Source: Rubrimonas sp036788415
Lineage (GTDB): Bacteria > Pseudomonadota > Alphaproteobacteria > Rhodobacterales > Rhodobacteraceae
DNA length: 64,000 nucleotides
Direction of reading: 5' to 3'
NCBI RefSeq assembly: GCF_036788415.1
Contig: NZ_DAIQNN010000011.1
Coordinates: 1 to 64,000 of the forward strand
The notes beneath the pieces are model-generated. The model had not been told where the DNA came from, did no database searches, and saw only the letters and a list, made by a program, of their open reading frames with translations. Below, piece by piece: positions 23,053 through 33,511 of this stretch. The position numbers and the translations under genes were made by a program. How positions within the stretch are numbered: position 1 is the first letter of the stretch; each line of letters opens with the position of its first letter.

Positions 23053-26000
23053 TCAGGTCTCGACGCGCGAGGGCGCGTAGGCGCGCAGCCGGTCGATCAG
23101 CTGGTCGCGGCGCAGCGGCTTGCCGAGATGGGCGTCGAAACCCGCGCCGAGGAACGTCTCGATCTGGGTCTTCATCGCATGGGCGGTGACGGCGATGGCG
23201 GGGACGGGGGCGGCGCCGCGCGCGGCCTCCTCGCGGCGGATTTCGGCGAGCGCCTCGAAGCCGTCGAGATCGGGCATCGAGATGTCGAGCATCAGGATGT
23301 CGTAACCGCCGGCGCGGCTCCGCTCGACCGCCGCCCGCCCGCCCTCCACCACCTCAACGGCCACGCCGAGCGCGTCGAGATGCGCCTTCAGCACGATGCG
23401 GTTGATCTCGTTGTCGTCGGCTGCGAGCACCCGCAGGCCAGGCGGGACCAGGGCCTCCTCAGTCGCAGCCGTACGCGCCGCAGGCTCGGGCGTCTCGTCG
23501 GCGGCGGGCAGGGGCAGCGTCAGCGTGAAAGTCGAGCCTTCGCCCGGGGCGCTCTCGACCGCGACGCCGCCTCCCATCGCCTCGGCGAGGCTGCGCACGA
23601 TGGCGAGCCCCAGCCCGGTGCCGCCGAAGCGGCGGGTGGTGCTGGCGTCGGCCTGGGTGAACTCGTCGAAGATGCGCGCGGCCTGCTCCGGGGTCATGCC
23701 GACGCCGGTGTCGCGCACGGACAGGCGCAGCGGCGCGCCGGGGCCCTCGGCGTCGATTTCCAGTGCGACGGCGCCGGCGTCGGTGAATTTGAGCGCATTG
23801 CCGAGCAGGTTGTGCAGCATCTGCTGGATGCGGTGCGAATCGCCGATCCGGGGCGCCTTCGCGGCGTCGGCGACGCGGATGTCGAAACGCAGCCCCTTCT
23901 CGCGCGCCTTCAGCTCATGCACGTCGGCGACGCGGCGGGCCAGCGCGTCGGGGCGGAAGGCGGCCTCCTCCAGCGTCAGCTTGCCGACCTCGATCTTTGA
24001 GAAGTCGAGAATGTCGTTGAGCAGCGTCATCAGCGCTTCGCCGGACTGGTGGATCACGCCCGCCATGCGGCCCAGCTCGGGGTCGGCGATCTTGTGGCGA
24101 AGGAGCGCCGCCATGCCTATCACCCCGTTCATCGGCGTGCGGATCTCGTGGCTCATCGTGGCGAGGAAGCTCGACTTGGCGGCGTTGGCGCGCTCGGCCT
24201 CGCGGCGGCTCTCCTCGAGCGAGGCCTGGAGGTCCTTGAGCTCGGTGATCTCGGTGGCGATGGAGCAGAGGAGGTGCTGGCCCTCCGCCGGGTCGTCGAT
24301 CAGCGAACGCGAGACGAGGAAGTCGCGGCGGCGGCCTTCATGGTCCTCGAAGCTCTCCTCGATCCGCTCCGGCGCGCCGTCGGCGAACACGCGGTCGAGC
24401 GAGGCCTGCAGCATGCGGCGCACCGGCTCGGGGGCGTAGTCGGTGTCCGAGTCCGGATCGAAGGCGCTGCGCCCGAAGATGCGCAGCATCCGCCCGTTGG
24501 CCGCGACGACGCGGTTGTCGCGGGTGCGCAGCGAGATCGCGCTGTCGGAGTTCTCGAAGATCGCCTCGAAGCGGGCGCGCAGCTTCTGGTTCTCGATTTC
24601 GCGGCCGCGCTGGGCGGTGACGTCGGTGGCGATGCCGCAGAGCACGATCTCGCCCGTCTCCGCGTCGGGCACGAGGAATTTCGCCGTGTGGAAATGCCGC
24701 CGCGCGCCGTCGTGCAGAACCGCTTCGCGCTCGGTCTGCATCGGTCGGCCCGTGCGGAAAACCTCCGCATCCTCGGCGTCGAGCGCCGCCGCGAGCTCGG
24801 GCAGGAACAGGTCCGAGGTGCGCAGCTCCGCGACGCCGCGCGCTGCGCAGCCGTGCAGGTCGAGGAACTTGCGATTCGCGCTCACATAGCGCCCGTCGCG
24901 CCGGACGAGGAAGATCGCGGCCTCGGCGTTCTCAACCACCGCTTCGAACCGGGCGCGCAGGTTCAGGTTCTCCTGCTCGCGCAGCTTCTGGACGGTGATG
25001 TCGGCGGCCACCCCGCAAAGCAGCATCTCGCCGGTCTCGAAATCGGGCACGAGGAATTTGGAGGTGAGGTAATGCTGCTCCTCGCCCGAGGGCAGGCGCA
25101 GGACCTCCTCGTCGCGGAAGGGCTCGCCGCTCTCGAACACCGCCTGTTCGTTCGCGTCCTGCCGGGCGGCGACCTCGGGGGGGAACAGATCGGCGTTGGT
25201 CATGCCTTCGACGCTGTCGAGGCCGAGATTGTCGTGGAAGCGCCGGTTGGTCATCACATAGCGCCCGTCGCGGCGCTTGAGGAAGATCACGGCGTCGGTG
25301 TTGTCGAAGACCGTGCGCACCCGCTCGTTGAGCCGCTCGATTTCGCGCTCGCGTTGGAGCCGGTCTGTGATGTCGGCGGCGACGTAGCACAGCGCATCCT
25401 CGCCTGTCTCCGGGTCGGGCACGAGGAAGCGGTTGGCGAGGACGTGCCGCGTCTCGCCATTGGGCAACGCGATGGCTTCTTCGACGGTCGTCGGCGTTCG
25501 CGTCGAGAATATCTCCTGGTCCCGCGCCTCCACCTCCGGAGCGATGGTCGGGGGCAGGAGGTCGGCGGTGCGCAACCCGCGGACGTCTTCGATGCCGAAG
25601 CTGGCGCGGAACAGCCGGTTGGCGACGATGAACGTCCCATCCCTGCGCTTGAGGAACATCGGCGAGGCGGCGTTCTCGAACACCGCCTCGAAACGGGCGC
25701 GCAACTGCTCCACTTCGCGCGCGCGTCGCTTCTGCTCGGTGATGTCGGCGGCGATGACGCAGAGCAGGTCCTCGCCAACTTCCGGGTCGGGGATCAGGAA
25801 TTTCGACGAGGCGAAGACGCGGCGCGTCCCGTCCGGGCGCACCACCTCGTCCTCTACCTGCCGCGGCTCGCCGGTCTCGAAGACCTCGCGCTCGACGGCG
25901 GCGAGCGCGTCGGCCTCGGCGGCGGGCATGAAGTCGCGGTCGGTCTTGCCCGCGATGTCGGGGACGCCGAGCTGGTCGAGGAACTGGCGGTTGCCGAGCA

Positions 26001-29000
26001 CGAATTCGCCGCTGCGGCGCTTGAGGAAGATCACCGCGTCGCTGTTGTCGAAGATCGCCTCGAAGCGCGCCTGCAGCCGCTCGGCCAAGACGTCGCGCTG
26101 CTTGCGCTCGGTGACGTCCTGGATGATCCCGGCGACGCGGACGATGCGGTCGCCCTCGCGCACCGGCCGGCCCATGGCGCGGAGCCAGATCGCCCGGCCC
26201 GAGGCGGTGCGTGCGGGCAGCTCGAGATCGAACGCTTCGCCGCGGTCGCGGCAGGCGTCCAGCGCGGCGAGGGCGATCGGCGCCGCTTCGGGAAGGCTGA
26301 GCCTCTCGACGTCTGCGCGGCTGAAGACCCCTCCGGGGTCGAGGTCCAGTATCCCGCAGGCGATGGCGTCCCAGCGCAGGGCGTCCGCCTCCGGGTCGAA
26401 CTCCCAGCCGCCGACGCGGGAGATTTCGGCGACCTGGCGCAATTGCGCGTTGGCCGATTCGAGCTGCTGCGCCATGCGCATGCGGTCGGTGACGTCGAAG
26501 CGGATCGCGACGTAGCGGTCGATCGCGCCGTCGGCGTCGCGCACCGGGATGATGGTGGTGTCGCACCAGTAGAGCGCGCCGTCCTTGGCGCGGCTGCAAA
26601 CTTCGCCGTGCCAGGCGACGCCGGAGGAGATGGCGCCCCAGAGCCGCTCCCAGTGCTCGGGCGGATGGACGCCGGAGTTCACGATGCGGTGTGTCTGGCC
26701 GATCAGCTCCGCCGCGCGATAGCCGCTGACCTCGCAGAACCGCCGGTTGACCGACACGATGGTCCCGTCGCGGTCGGTGGCCGAGATGATCGCATGCGCG
26801 TCGAGCGCGACCTGATAGGTCGAGAGCTCCGACAGCGCCTGCTCGGCCCGCCGCCGCGCCGCCTGCGCTTCGTCGATCAGCCGGCGCTGGTTCAGCCCGA
26901 GCGCCAGAACGCCCGCGACGCGTTCGAGAAACGCGGTCTCGGCCTGGTCGGGCGGGTGGCCGGGCGCGAGGTAGAGCATCAGCACGCCCAGCGTGCGCGG
27001 CCCGTGCAGGATCGGCGTCACATAGTGGCCGTGATCCTCCATCCCCGGATAGCGCAGGTCGTGGCGCGACGAGGCCGACCCGTCATGGAAGCTCGCCTGA
27101 GACTGGGCGGCGCGCCCGCACAGGCAGTCGCCGAAGGCCACATGCGCGCACATGCCTTCGATCTCCGCCGGCAGATTGCGCGACGCCGCGAGCCGCAGGG
27201 CGGGCGCGGCGCTCTCCGCGCCCTGCTCGGCGACGAAGACCGCGCCGCGGTCCTCCGCCTTCAGCCATGGCGTCGTCTCGATCAGCAGATCAAGCGCGTC
27301 GCGCAGGAAGACGTCGACGCCGGTGGGTTGCAGGGCCAGCGCCATGCTCTCGGCGAAGACCCGCTCCTGCGCCGCGCGCGCAGCGCGGCGCTCGTCCTCG
27401 CGGACACGTTCGGTCACGTCGCGGGCGACGAAATAGACGAGGTCGGCGGCGCTCGGCGCGCTGCGCCATTCGATCCAGCGATAGCTTCCGTCGGCGCGGC
27501 GGTAGCGATTCACGAAATCGGCGACGCCGCCGCCGCCGCGCAGCCGCTCCATCTCCGCCAGGGTGCGCTCGACGTCGTCGGGATGGATGAAGTCGAGATA
27601 TCTCGCGCCGGTCAGCTCTTCGAGCGGCCAGCCGAGCGCGTCGGCCCAGGCGCGGTTGACCCGTAGGAACCGACCGTCGAGCGAGGCGATCCCCAGCATG
27701 TCGAGCGAGAGGTCGAAGAAGCCGGCCAGTTCGCGCTCGCGTTCCCCGAGTTCGGCGGTGCTGCGTTCGAGCGCGCGCTGCCGGCGGACTTCGGCCGTCA
27801 GATCGACGCGGAAGCCGACATGGTCGCCCGTGGCGCTCTGGGCTGCGATGCAGCGGATGTGGCGGTCGCCCGAGCGGGTCTCGACCGTGTCCGAGGCGCC
27901 CGCGGTCTGGCGGCGCAGCTTCTCGGCGACCCAGGCCTCTGGATCGTCGATGCCGGGATACTCGCCGTTCTCGACCCCTTCCCGAAGAATGTCCTCGTAG
28001 CGCGCGCCGATCTGCATCGCCGACGCGCCTTCAGGCGAGAGGGCGCGATACTGCTCGTTGCACATCGCGAGCCGGCCTTCGGCGTCGTAGATCACGAAGC
28101 CGAAGGGCATCGCGTCGAGCGCGGCCATCAGCCGCGCCTCGGCGGTCTCGGCGCGCCGCTGCGCGCGCTTGAGGGGGGTGACGTCGATGCGGAAGCCGAC
28201 CCGGTCGCCGCCGGCGGTGCGCCGCTCGACGATTCGCAGCCAGCGGTCGCCGGGCATTTCGTGCTCGACGTCGCTCGCCGCTTCGCAATGGGAGGCGAGG
28301 CGCTCGGCGAGCCACGCCTCTTCGCGACCGACGGCGCGCGGATACTGGCCGCGCGCGACGCCGTCGCGCAGCACGGTCTCGAACGCGACGCCGGGCTCGA
28401 GCAGGCCGGCGCTGCGGTCGTAGATCTCGCGATAGCGCTGATTGCACTGCACCAGCCGGTCGTCTGAGTCGTAAAGCGCGAAGCCGTCGGGCAGCGCCTC
28501 GATCGCCTCGCGCAGCCGGCGTTCGGCGGCTTCGGCGCGGCGCTGGGCGGTGAATTCGGCGGTGACGTCGAGGCTGACGCCGAGCACATGCGTGGGCGCT
28601 CCCTGGGCGTCGCGCGCGACCGTGCGGGCATGCGCCAACATCGCGCGCTCGCGCCCGTCCGGCCCGGTGGCGATGGTGACGTCGCGCAGCTCGTCGGCCT
28701 TTGCGAAGCTTTCGGCGAATCTGCGCAGCAGCTCGTCGGTTCCGCCGACCGGCAGCGCGTGGACCGGGAGGACCCGGTCGGCGACGTCGGTCGGATCGAC
28801 GCCGAGGATCTCGCATTTCGTGGCGTTCCAGCGCGCCTCGCCGCGCTGCGGCCAGAGCTCCCACACGCCGATGCGGCCAGCGCGCACGGCGATGTCGAGC
28901 CTGCGCTCGGCTTCTTCGGCGCGCAGCCGCGCCTCGCGCTCCTCGGTGACGTCCTGGCTGACGCCGAGCACGTGCAGCGGCGCGCCGGCGGCGTCGCGCG

Positions 29001-29676
29001 TCAGCACGCGTGCGTGCTCGCGGATCCAGCGGGTCTCGCCGTCGGGTCGGACGATCCGTCCGGTGTTGAGATAGTCGTCGGTCTCGGCCAGCACGCGGAA
29101 GGCGCGATCGACCAGATCGGCGTTCTCGGGGGCGACGCGGGCGAGGAAATCGTCGGGCGTGCCGGTCAGATCGGCCGGGTCGACGCCCATGATCGCGCAT
29201 TCCTCGGCGTTCCAGGACGAGCGGTACTCCGCCGGCCACAGCTCCCACACGCCGATGCGCCCGGTCCGCATCGCGAGTTCGAGGCGCTGGGCGAGGGCGG
29301 ACTCCTCGCCCTCCGGCGCATGGAACGTCGCGAGCACCCGCCCGTCGAAAGGCGCCGCGCGGATGGCCAGCTTCGGGGCCCGGGCCGCGGCGTCGCACCG
29401 CTCGGAGAAGTCGACGGGCGGCCCGCCTTCGGCGACGGCCGCGAGACGCGCGAACAGCGCCTCGTCGGCCATGCTCGGGCAGAGCGCCCGCAGGCGACCG
29501 CCGGCCGCGGTGGCGGCGCCCGCGCCGAGCAGGGCCTTCGCGGCGTCGTTGAGCGCGGCGATTCGGAAGTCCGCGATCCGACCGCCGTCCTCGCGCAACG
29601 GCTCGAGCAGCGCCGCGCCGATGGGCAGCGCGGCGAGAAGCGCGTCCTGAAGGTCGTCGGCGAGGCGGTGGGTCAC
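23053..29676 (-). CDS. Giant soluble hybrid histidine kinase with about 13 PAS domains, one GAF and a receiver
   Basis: A 2207-residue sensory kinase with no membrane segment. In order: a degenerate N-terminal PAS; two PAS units with the shared GRIGVWELWP (about 137 and 265); two with FALYD/FVIYD (about 400 and 525); one at about 655; a GAF domain (about 780-925); two more PAS; then five near-regular PAS repeats starting at about 1205, 1329, 1453, 1577 and 1703, several with IFLKRRDG. HisKA has MSHEIRTPMNGVIG with phospho-His near 1841, the ATPase lobe has LLGNALKFTDAGAV and GGTGLGLAIV, and the receiver (about 2078-2202) has LMLDISMPDLDGF. No Hpt domain and no adjacent regulator. The start is GTG. 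The ligand is unknown; a cytosolic redox, light or metabolite sensor is likely. Confidence 0.93.
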   Translation of the reverse strand: MTHRLADDLQDALLAALPIGAALLEPLREDGGRIADFRIAALNDAAKALLGAGAATAAGGRLRALCPSMADEALFARLAAVAEGGPPVDFSERCDAAARAPKLAIRAAPFDGRVLATFHAPEGEESALAQRLELAMRTGRIGVWELWPAEYRSSWNAEECAIMGVDPADLTGTPDDFLARVAPENADLVDRAFRVLAETDDYLNTGRIVRPDGETRWIREHARVLTRDAAGAPLHVLGVSQDVTEEREARLRAEEAERRLDIAVRAGRIGVWELWPQRGEARWNATKCEILGVDPTDVADRVLPVHALPVGGTDELLRRFAESFAKADELRDVTIATGPDGRERAMLAHARTVARDAQGAPTHVLGVSLDVTAEFTAQRRAEAAERRLREAIEALPDGFALYDSDDRLVQCNQRYREIYDRSAGLLEPGVAFETVLRDGVARGQYPRAVGREEAWLAERLASHCEAASDVEHEMPGDRWLRIVERRTAGGDRVGFRIDVTPLKRAQRRAETAEARLMAALDAMPFGFVIYDAEGRLAMCNEQYRALSPEGASAMQIGARYEDILREGVENGEYPGIDDPEAWVAEKLRRQTAGASDTVETRSGDRHIRCIAAQSATGDHVGFRVDLTAEVRRQRALERSTAELGERERELAGFFDLSLDMLGIASLDGRFLRVNRAWADALGWPLEELTGARYLDFIHPDDVERTLAEMERLRGGGGVADFVNRYRRADGSYRWIEWRSAPSAADLVYFVARDVTERVREDERRAARAAQERVFAESMALALQPTGVDVFLRDALDLLIETTPWLKAEDRGAVFVAEQGAESAAPALRLAASRNLPAEIEGMCAHVAFGDCLCGRAAQSQASFHDGSASSRHDLRYPGMEDHGHYVTPILHGPRTLGVLMLYLAPGHPPDQAETAFLERVAGVLALGLNQRRLIDEAQAARRRAEQALSELSTYQVALDAHAIISATDRDGTIVSVNRRFCEVSGYRAAELIGQTHRIVNSGVHPPEHWERLWGAISSGVAWHGEVCSRAKDGALYWCDTTIIPVRDADGAIDRYVAIRFDVTDRMRMAQQLESANAQLRQVAEISRVGGWEFDPEADALRWDAIACGILDLDPGGVFSRADVERLSLPEAAPIALAALDACRDRGEAFDLELPARTASGRAIWLRAMGRPVREGDRIVRVAGIIQDVTERKQRDVLAERLQARFEAIFDNSDAVIFLKRRSGEFVLGNRQFLDQLGVPDIAGKTDRDFMPAAEADALAAVEREVFETGEPRQVEDEVVRPDGTRRVFASSKFLIPDPEVGEDLLCVIAADITEQKRRAREVEQLRARFEAVFENAASPMFLKRRDGTFIVANRLFRASFGIEDVRGLRTADLLPPTIAPEVEARDQEIFSTRTPTTVEEAIALPNGETRHVLANRFLVPDPETGEDALCYVAADITDRLQREREIERLNERVRTVFDNTDAVIFLKRRDGRYVMTNRRFHDNLGLDSVEGMTNADLFPPEVAARQDANEQAVFESGEPFRDEEVLRLPSGEEQHYLTSKFLVPDFETGEMLLCGVAADITVQKLREQENLNLRARFEAVVENAEAAIFLVRRDGRYVSANRKFLDLHGCAARGVAELRTSDLFLPELAAALDAEDAEVFRTGRPMQTEREAVLHDGARRHFHTAKFLVPDAETGEIVLCGIATDVTAQRGREIENQKLRARFEAIFENSDSAISLRTRDNRVVAANGRMLRIFGRSAFDPDSDTDYAPEPVRRMLQASLDRVFADGAPERIEESFEDHEGRRRDFLVSRSLIDDPAEGQHLLCSIATEITELKDLQASLEESRREAERANAAKSSFLATMSHEIRTPMNGVIGMAALLRHKIADPELGRMAGVIHQSGEALMTLLNDILDFSKIEVGKLTLEEAAFRPDALARRVADVHELKAREKGLRFDIRVADAAKAPRIGDSHRIQQMLHNLLGNALKFTDAGAVALEIDAEGPGAPLRLSVRDTGVGMTPEQAARIFDEFTQADASTTRRFGGTGLGLAIVRSLAEAMGGGVAVESAPGEGSTFTLTLPLPAADETPEPAARTAATEEALVPPGLRVLAADDNEINRIVLKAHLDALGVAVEVVEGGRAAVERSRAGGYDILMLDISMPDLDGFEALAEIRREEAARGAAPVPAIAVTAHAMKTQIETFLGAGFDAHLGKPLRRDQLIDRLRAYAPSRVET

Positions 29677-29870
29677 GGTCCGGAGTCTCCCGCAGGCGGT
29701 GATAGGGGTCCGGGCGTTAACGCGGACTTACGGGGGTCGGCGACACGGTAGCCGGTCTTTCCGCGGCGGGCGAGGCGACTACTGTCGCAAAGCTCGGGCA
29801 TGAAAGCGTTGCGCGGCGCGTCTGCGCGGCTACGCTCGACGTGCGGGGCCATGGGGCTTGTGGAGGACCG

Positions 29871-31622
29871 ATGAGCGCTGGGCCTGTGCTGCGGGTCGAA
29901 GGCCTGACGATCGGCTTCGCCGGCGCGGCGCAGCCGGCGCTGCGCGGCGTGTCGCTGTCGGCGCGCAGCGGCGAGACGCGCGCGATCGTCGGCGAATCGG
30001 GCTCGGGCAAGACGCTCACCGGCAAGGCGCTGCTCGGCATCCTGCCGCGCGGCGCGACCGTGCTGGGCGGGACCGCCCTGCTGTCGGACCGCGAGACGCC
30101 GGTCGATCTGCTGGCGCTGTCGGAACCGGAGCTGCGCAGGCTGCGCGGCGACCGCGTCGCGATGGTGTTTCAGGAACCGATGAGCGCGCTGTCGCCGCTG
30201 CACACGGTCGGCGCGCAGGTCGTGGAGGCGGTGCGGCTGCACAGCGATCTCGACGCCCGCGCCGCGAAGGCGCGCTGCCTCGAGACCTTCGCCGAAGTCG
30301 GCTTTCCCGACGCGGAGCGGGCGTGGCGGGCCTATCCGTTCGAGCTGTCGGGCGGCCTGCGCCAGCGCGCGATGATCGCGATGGCGATGGTGTGCCGGCC
30401 CTCGCTGCTGATCGCCGACGAGCCGACCACGGCGCTCGACGTCACCACCCAAGCCGTCGTGCTCGACCTGATCCGCCGTCTGCAGGAGGAGACCGGCATG
30501 GCGGTGCTGCTGATCACCCATGATCTGGGGGTCGTGGCCAATGTCGCCGACACGGTGACGGTGCTGCGGGCGGGCGAGGTGGTCGAATCGGGGCCGGTCT
30601 CCGCCGTGCTGGGGGCGCCCGGCCATGGCTACACGCGCCGGCTGATCGCGGCCTCGGCGATCGCCGCGGGGCGGCGCGCGGCGGGCGCGGGGGTCGATCC
30701 GATCCTCGCCCTGCGCGACGTCGGCAAGACCTATGGCGGGCGCGACGGCCGGGCGGTGGTCGCGGCGGCGGACATCTCGCTGACGCTCGAGCGCGGGCGC
30801 ACGCTGGCGCTGGTGGGCGAAAGCGGTTCGGGCAAGACCACGGTGGCGCGGCTGGCGCTCGGGGCGGAAGCGCCCGATCCGGGCGGAGAGATCCGGTTCC
30901 GCGGCGCCGACGGGGCGGAGCTCGACGTGCCGGCGCTGCGGGGCGCGGCGCTCAAGCAGTTCCGCCGGCGCGCGCAGATGGTGTTCCAGGACCCGTTCGC
31001 AGCCCTCAGCCCGCGCATGACGATCCGCGACATCCTCACCGAGCCGCTGCGGGTGCACGGCGTCGGCGATCCCTCGGCGCAGCGCGAGCGGGCGGCGGAA
31101 TTGCTGCGCAAGGTCGGGCTGTCGCCGGACATGCTGGGGCGCTATCCGCACGCCTTCTCGGGCGGGCAGCGGCAGCGCATCTCGATCGCGCGGGCGCTCG
31201 CGCTGCAGCCGGAGCTGCTGGTCTGCGACGAGCCGACCAGCGCGCTCGACGTGTCGGTGCAGGCGCAGGTGCTGGAGCTGCTGGGCGCGCTGCAACAGGA
31301 GTTCGGCTTGTCCTATCTCTTCATCAGCCACGACCTCGCGGTGGTCGCGGCGCTGGCCGATCAGGTGGCGGTGATGCGGCGGGGGCGGGTGGTCGAGGCT
31401 GGTCCCTCTGCGCGGCTGTTGGCCGATCCGATCCACCCCTACACCCGCGCGCTGCTCGCCGCCTCGCCGGAGCCGGATCTGGCGCGCAAGCTCGACCTCA
31501 AGCTGGTGGCGCAGGGGGCGGGCGAGCCCGAGAGCTGGCCCGAACCTTTCGGCTACGGCCCCGAGGCGGTCCCGGCGCTGCGCGAGATGGCGCCGCGGCA
31601 TTTCGTGCGGTGCGCGGCGTGA
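29871..31622 (+). CDS. yejF: Peptide/microcin C-type ABC transporter ATPase, two fused domains (YejF)
   Basis: Cytosolic ATPase of 583 residues with two complete nucleotide-binding domains, as in YejF or fused DppD-DppF. Domain 1: Walker A GESGSGKTL near 42, signature LSGGLRQRAMIAMAM, Walker B LIADEPTTALD. Domain 2: GESGSGKTT near 318, FSGGQRQRISIARAL, LVCDEPTSALD. The QMVFQDPFAALSPRM and HPYTRALLAASPEP segments are typical of the oligopeptide branch. ATG 29871 is preceded by tggagga. It is the first gene of a four-gene unit, joined to the next by a GTGA overlap. Confidence 0.93.
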   Translation: MSAGPVLRVEGLTIGFAGAAQPALRGVSLSARSGETRAIVGESGSGKTLTGKALLGILPRGATVLGGTALLSDRETPVDLLALSEPELRRLRGDRVAMVFQEPMSALSPLHTVGAQVVEAVRLHSDLDARAAKARCLETFAEVGFPDAERAWRAYPFELSGGLRQRAMIAMAMVCRPSLLIADEPTTALDVTTQAVVLDLIRRLQEETGMAVLLITHDLGVVANVADTVTVLRAGEVVESGPVSAVLGAPGHGYTRRLIAASAIAAGRRAAGAGVDPILALRDVGKTYGGRDGRAVVAAADISLTLERGRTLALVGESGSGKTTVARLALGAEAPDPGGEIRFRGADGAELDVPALRGAALKQFRRRAQMVFQDPFAALSPRMTIRDILTEPLRVHGVGDPSAQRERAAELLRKVGLSPDMLGRYPHAFSGGQRQRISIARALALQPELLVCDEPTSALDVSVQAQVLELLGALQQEFGLSYLFISHDLAVVAALADQVAVMRRGRVVEAGPSARLLADPIHPYTRALLAASPEPDLARKLDLKLVAQGAGEPESWPEPFGYGPEAVPALREMAPRHFVRCAA

Positions 31623-33511
31623 GGGGCGCGCGCGCCCTTGCGCTGGCGCTCTGCGCCCTGCTGGCCGCGCCTGCGGCGGCGCTTGAGCTGCGCGAGACGC
31701 CCGCGCTGGCGGAGGCCGTCGCGCAAGGCGCGCTCCCGCCGGTCGCCGAGCGCCTGCCGAAGTCGCCGCTGGTCGTCGATCTGGCGGCGAAAGGGCGGGA
31801 GTTCGGGCGGCAGGGCGGGCGCATCCGCACGCTGATCGCCCGCGCCCGCGACGTGCGGATGGCTTCGGTCTACGGCTATGCGCGGCTCGTAGGCTACGAT
31901 GCGGACTACCGGCTGGTTCCCGACATTCTGGAGGCGGTCGAGGTCGAGGGCGGCCGCGTCTTCACCCTGCGCCTGCGGCCGGGGCATCGCTGGTCGGACG
32001 GCGCGCCCTTCACCACCGACGATTTCCGCTACTGGTGGGAGGATGTCGCCAACCATCCCGAGCTTTCGCCCTCGGGTCCGCCCGCGCAGCTGCTGGTGGA
32101 TGGGAAGGCGCCGCAGGTGGCCATCCTGAGCGAGACCGCGATCCGCTTCGCCTGGGACGCGCCCAATCCGCGCTTCCTGCCGGCGCTGGCCGGCGCCCGC
32201 CCGCTCTACATCTACCGCCCCGCCCATGCGCTGAAGCGCTTTCACGCCGATCACGCCGATCCCGAGGCGCTGGCGGGGCTCGTGGCGCAGGCCGGCGTGC
32301 GCAGTTGGGCGGCGCTGCACAACCGGCGCGACAATCTCTACGATTTCGACAATCCCGAGTTGCCGACGCTCGAGCCCTGGATGAACGTCACCCCGTCCAA
32401 CAGCCAGCGCTACGTGCTGCGGCGCAATCCCTTCTACCATCGGGTCGACGCGCGCGGCCTGCAATTGCCCTATGTCGACGAGATCGAGATGACGGTCGCC
32501 GCGGGCGGGCTGATCCCGGCCAAGACCAATCGCGGCGAGAGCGACCTTCAGGCGCGCGGCCTGTCGCTGGGCGACGCGCCGGTGCTGCGCCGGGGCGAGG
32601 CGTCGAGCGGCTACCGCATGCATCTGTGGACCTCCGGCTACGGTGCGGAGATCGCGCTCTACCCCAACCTCACCGTCGCAGACCCGGTCTGGCGCGCGGT
32701 GTTGCGCGACGTGCGCTTCCGCCGCGCGCTCAGCCTCGGGATAAGCCGCAAGACGCTCAACCGCTCGCTCTTTTTCGGGCTTGCGCGCCCGGTGAACATG
32801 GCGGCGCTGCCCGAGAGCCCGTTCTTCGACCCCGAGCACGCGCAGGCCTGGGCGGCCTACGACCCCGGCGCCGCGCGCGCGCTGCTCGACGAGATGGGGC
32901 TGGCGGAGGGGCCGGGGGGATTCCGCGTGTTGCCCGACGGGCGCCGGCTCGACGTGGTGGTCGAGACGGCGGGCGAGCGGCGCGAGGAGCTCGACGCGCT
33001 CGAGCTCATCGCCGAGATGTGGGCCGAGATCGGCGTGAAGCTGGTGTTCCGCCCGCTCGACCGCGACATCCTGCGCAACCGCGTCTTCGCCGGCCAGTCG
33101 ATGATGCCCGCCTGGTTCGGCTGGAACGTCGGCGTGCCGACGGCGGACGCCGCCCCGACCGAGACGACCCCGGTCGACCAGTCGGTTTTCTCCTGGCCGG
33201 CCTGGGGGCAGCATTTTCAGACCGACGGCGCATCCGGCGAGGCCCCCGACACGCCGGAGGGCGCCCGGCTGATGGAGCTGTGGCGGATGTGGAGCGCCGC
33301 GGCGGACGACGAAGGCCGGGCCGCCGCCTGGCGCGAAATCCTCGCCATCCAGGCCGATCAGGTCTTCGCGATCGGGCTCCTGTCCTCCGCGCCGCAGCCT
33401 GTGGTCGTATCTAAGTCTCTACGCAACCTGCCCGAGGAGGCGGTGTTCGCCTGGGAGCCGGGCGGTCATTTCGGCGTCCACCGCATAGACGAGCTGTTTC
33501 ATGCCGAGTGA
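31619..33511 (+). CDS. yejA: Periplasmic family 5 solute-binding protein (YejA-like)
   Basis: Exported binding protein of 630 residues; signal peptide ends near PAAALE (about 22). It is an SBP_bac_5 protein of the YejA type: VPDILEAVEVEGGRVFTL, LRPGHRWSDGAPFTTDDFRYW and a long lobe 2 (LSLGISRKTLNRSLFFGLA). YejA homologues bind oligopeptides and formyl-methionyl peptides such as microcin C. Length fits. GTG 31619 overlaps the yejF stop; GTG 31610 is an alternative. The next gene starts inside its 3' end. Confidence 0.88.
   Translation: MRGARALALALCALLAAPAAALELRETPALAEAVAQGALPPVAERLPKSPLVVDLAAKGREFGRQGGRIRTLIARARDVRMASVYGYARLVGYDADYRLVPDILEAVEVEGGRVFTLRLRPGHRWSDGAPFTTDDFRYWWEDVANHPELSPSGPPAQLLVDGKAPQVAILSETAIRFAWDAPNPRFLPALAGARPLYIYRPAHALKRFHADHADPEALAGLVAQAGVRSWAALHNRRDNLYDFDNPELPTLEPWMNVTPSNSQRYVLRRNPFYHRVDARGLQLPYVDEIEMTVAAGGLIPAKTNRGESDLQARGLSLGDAPVLRRGEASSGYRMHLWTSGYGAEIALYPNLTVADPVWRAVLRDVRFRRALSLGISRKTLNRSLFFGLARPVNMAALPESPFFDPEHAQAWAAYDPGAARALLDEMGLAEGPGGFRVLPDGRRLDVVVETAGERREELDALELIAEMWAEIGVKLVFRPLDRDILRNRVFAGQSMMPAWFGWNVGVPTADAAPTETTPVDQSVFSWPAWGQHFQTDGASGEAPDTPEGARLMELWRMWSAAADDEGRAAAWREILAIQADQVFAIGLLSSAPQPVVVSKSLRNLPEEAVFAWEPGGHFGVHRIDELFHAE

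Noticed and set aside
24049..27666. Plus-strand open frame of 1205 codons inside the PAS kinase gene
   Set aside because: It repeats with the PAS period because it is the complement of the repeats; no domain or start signal of its own.
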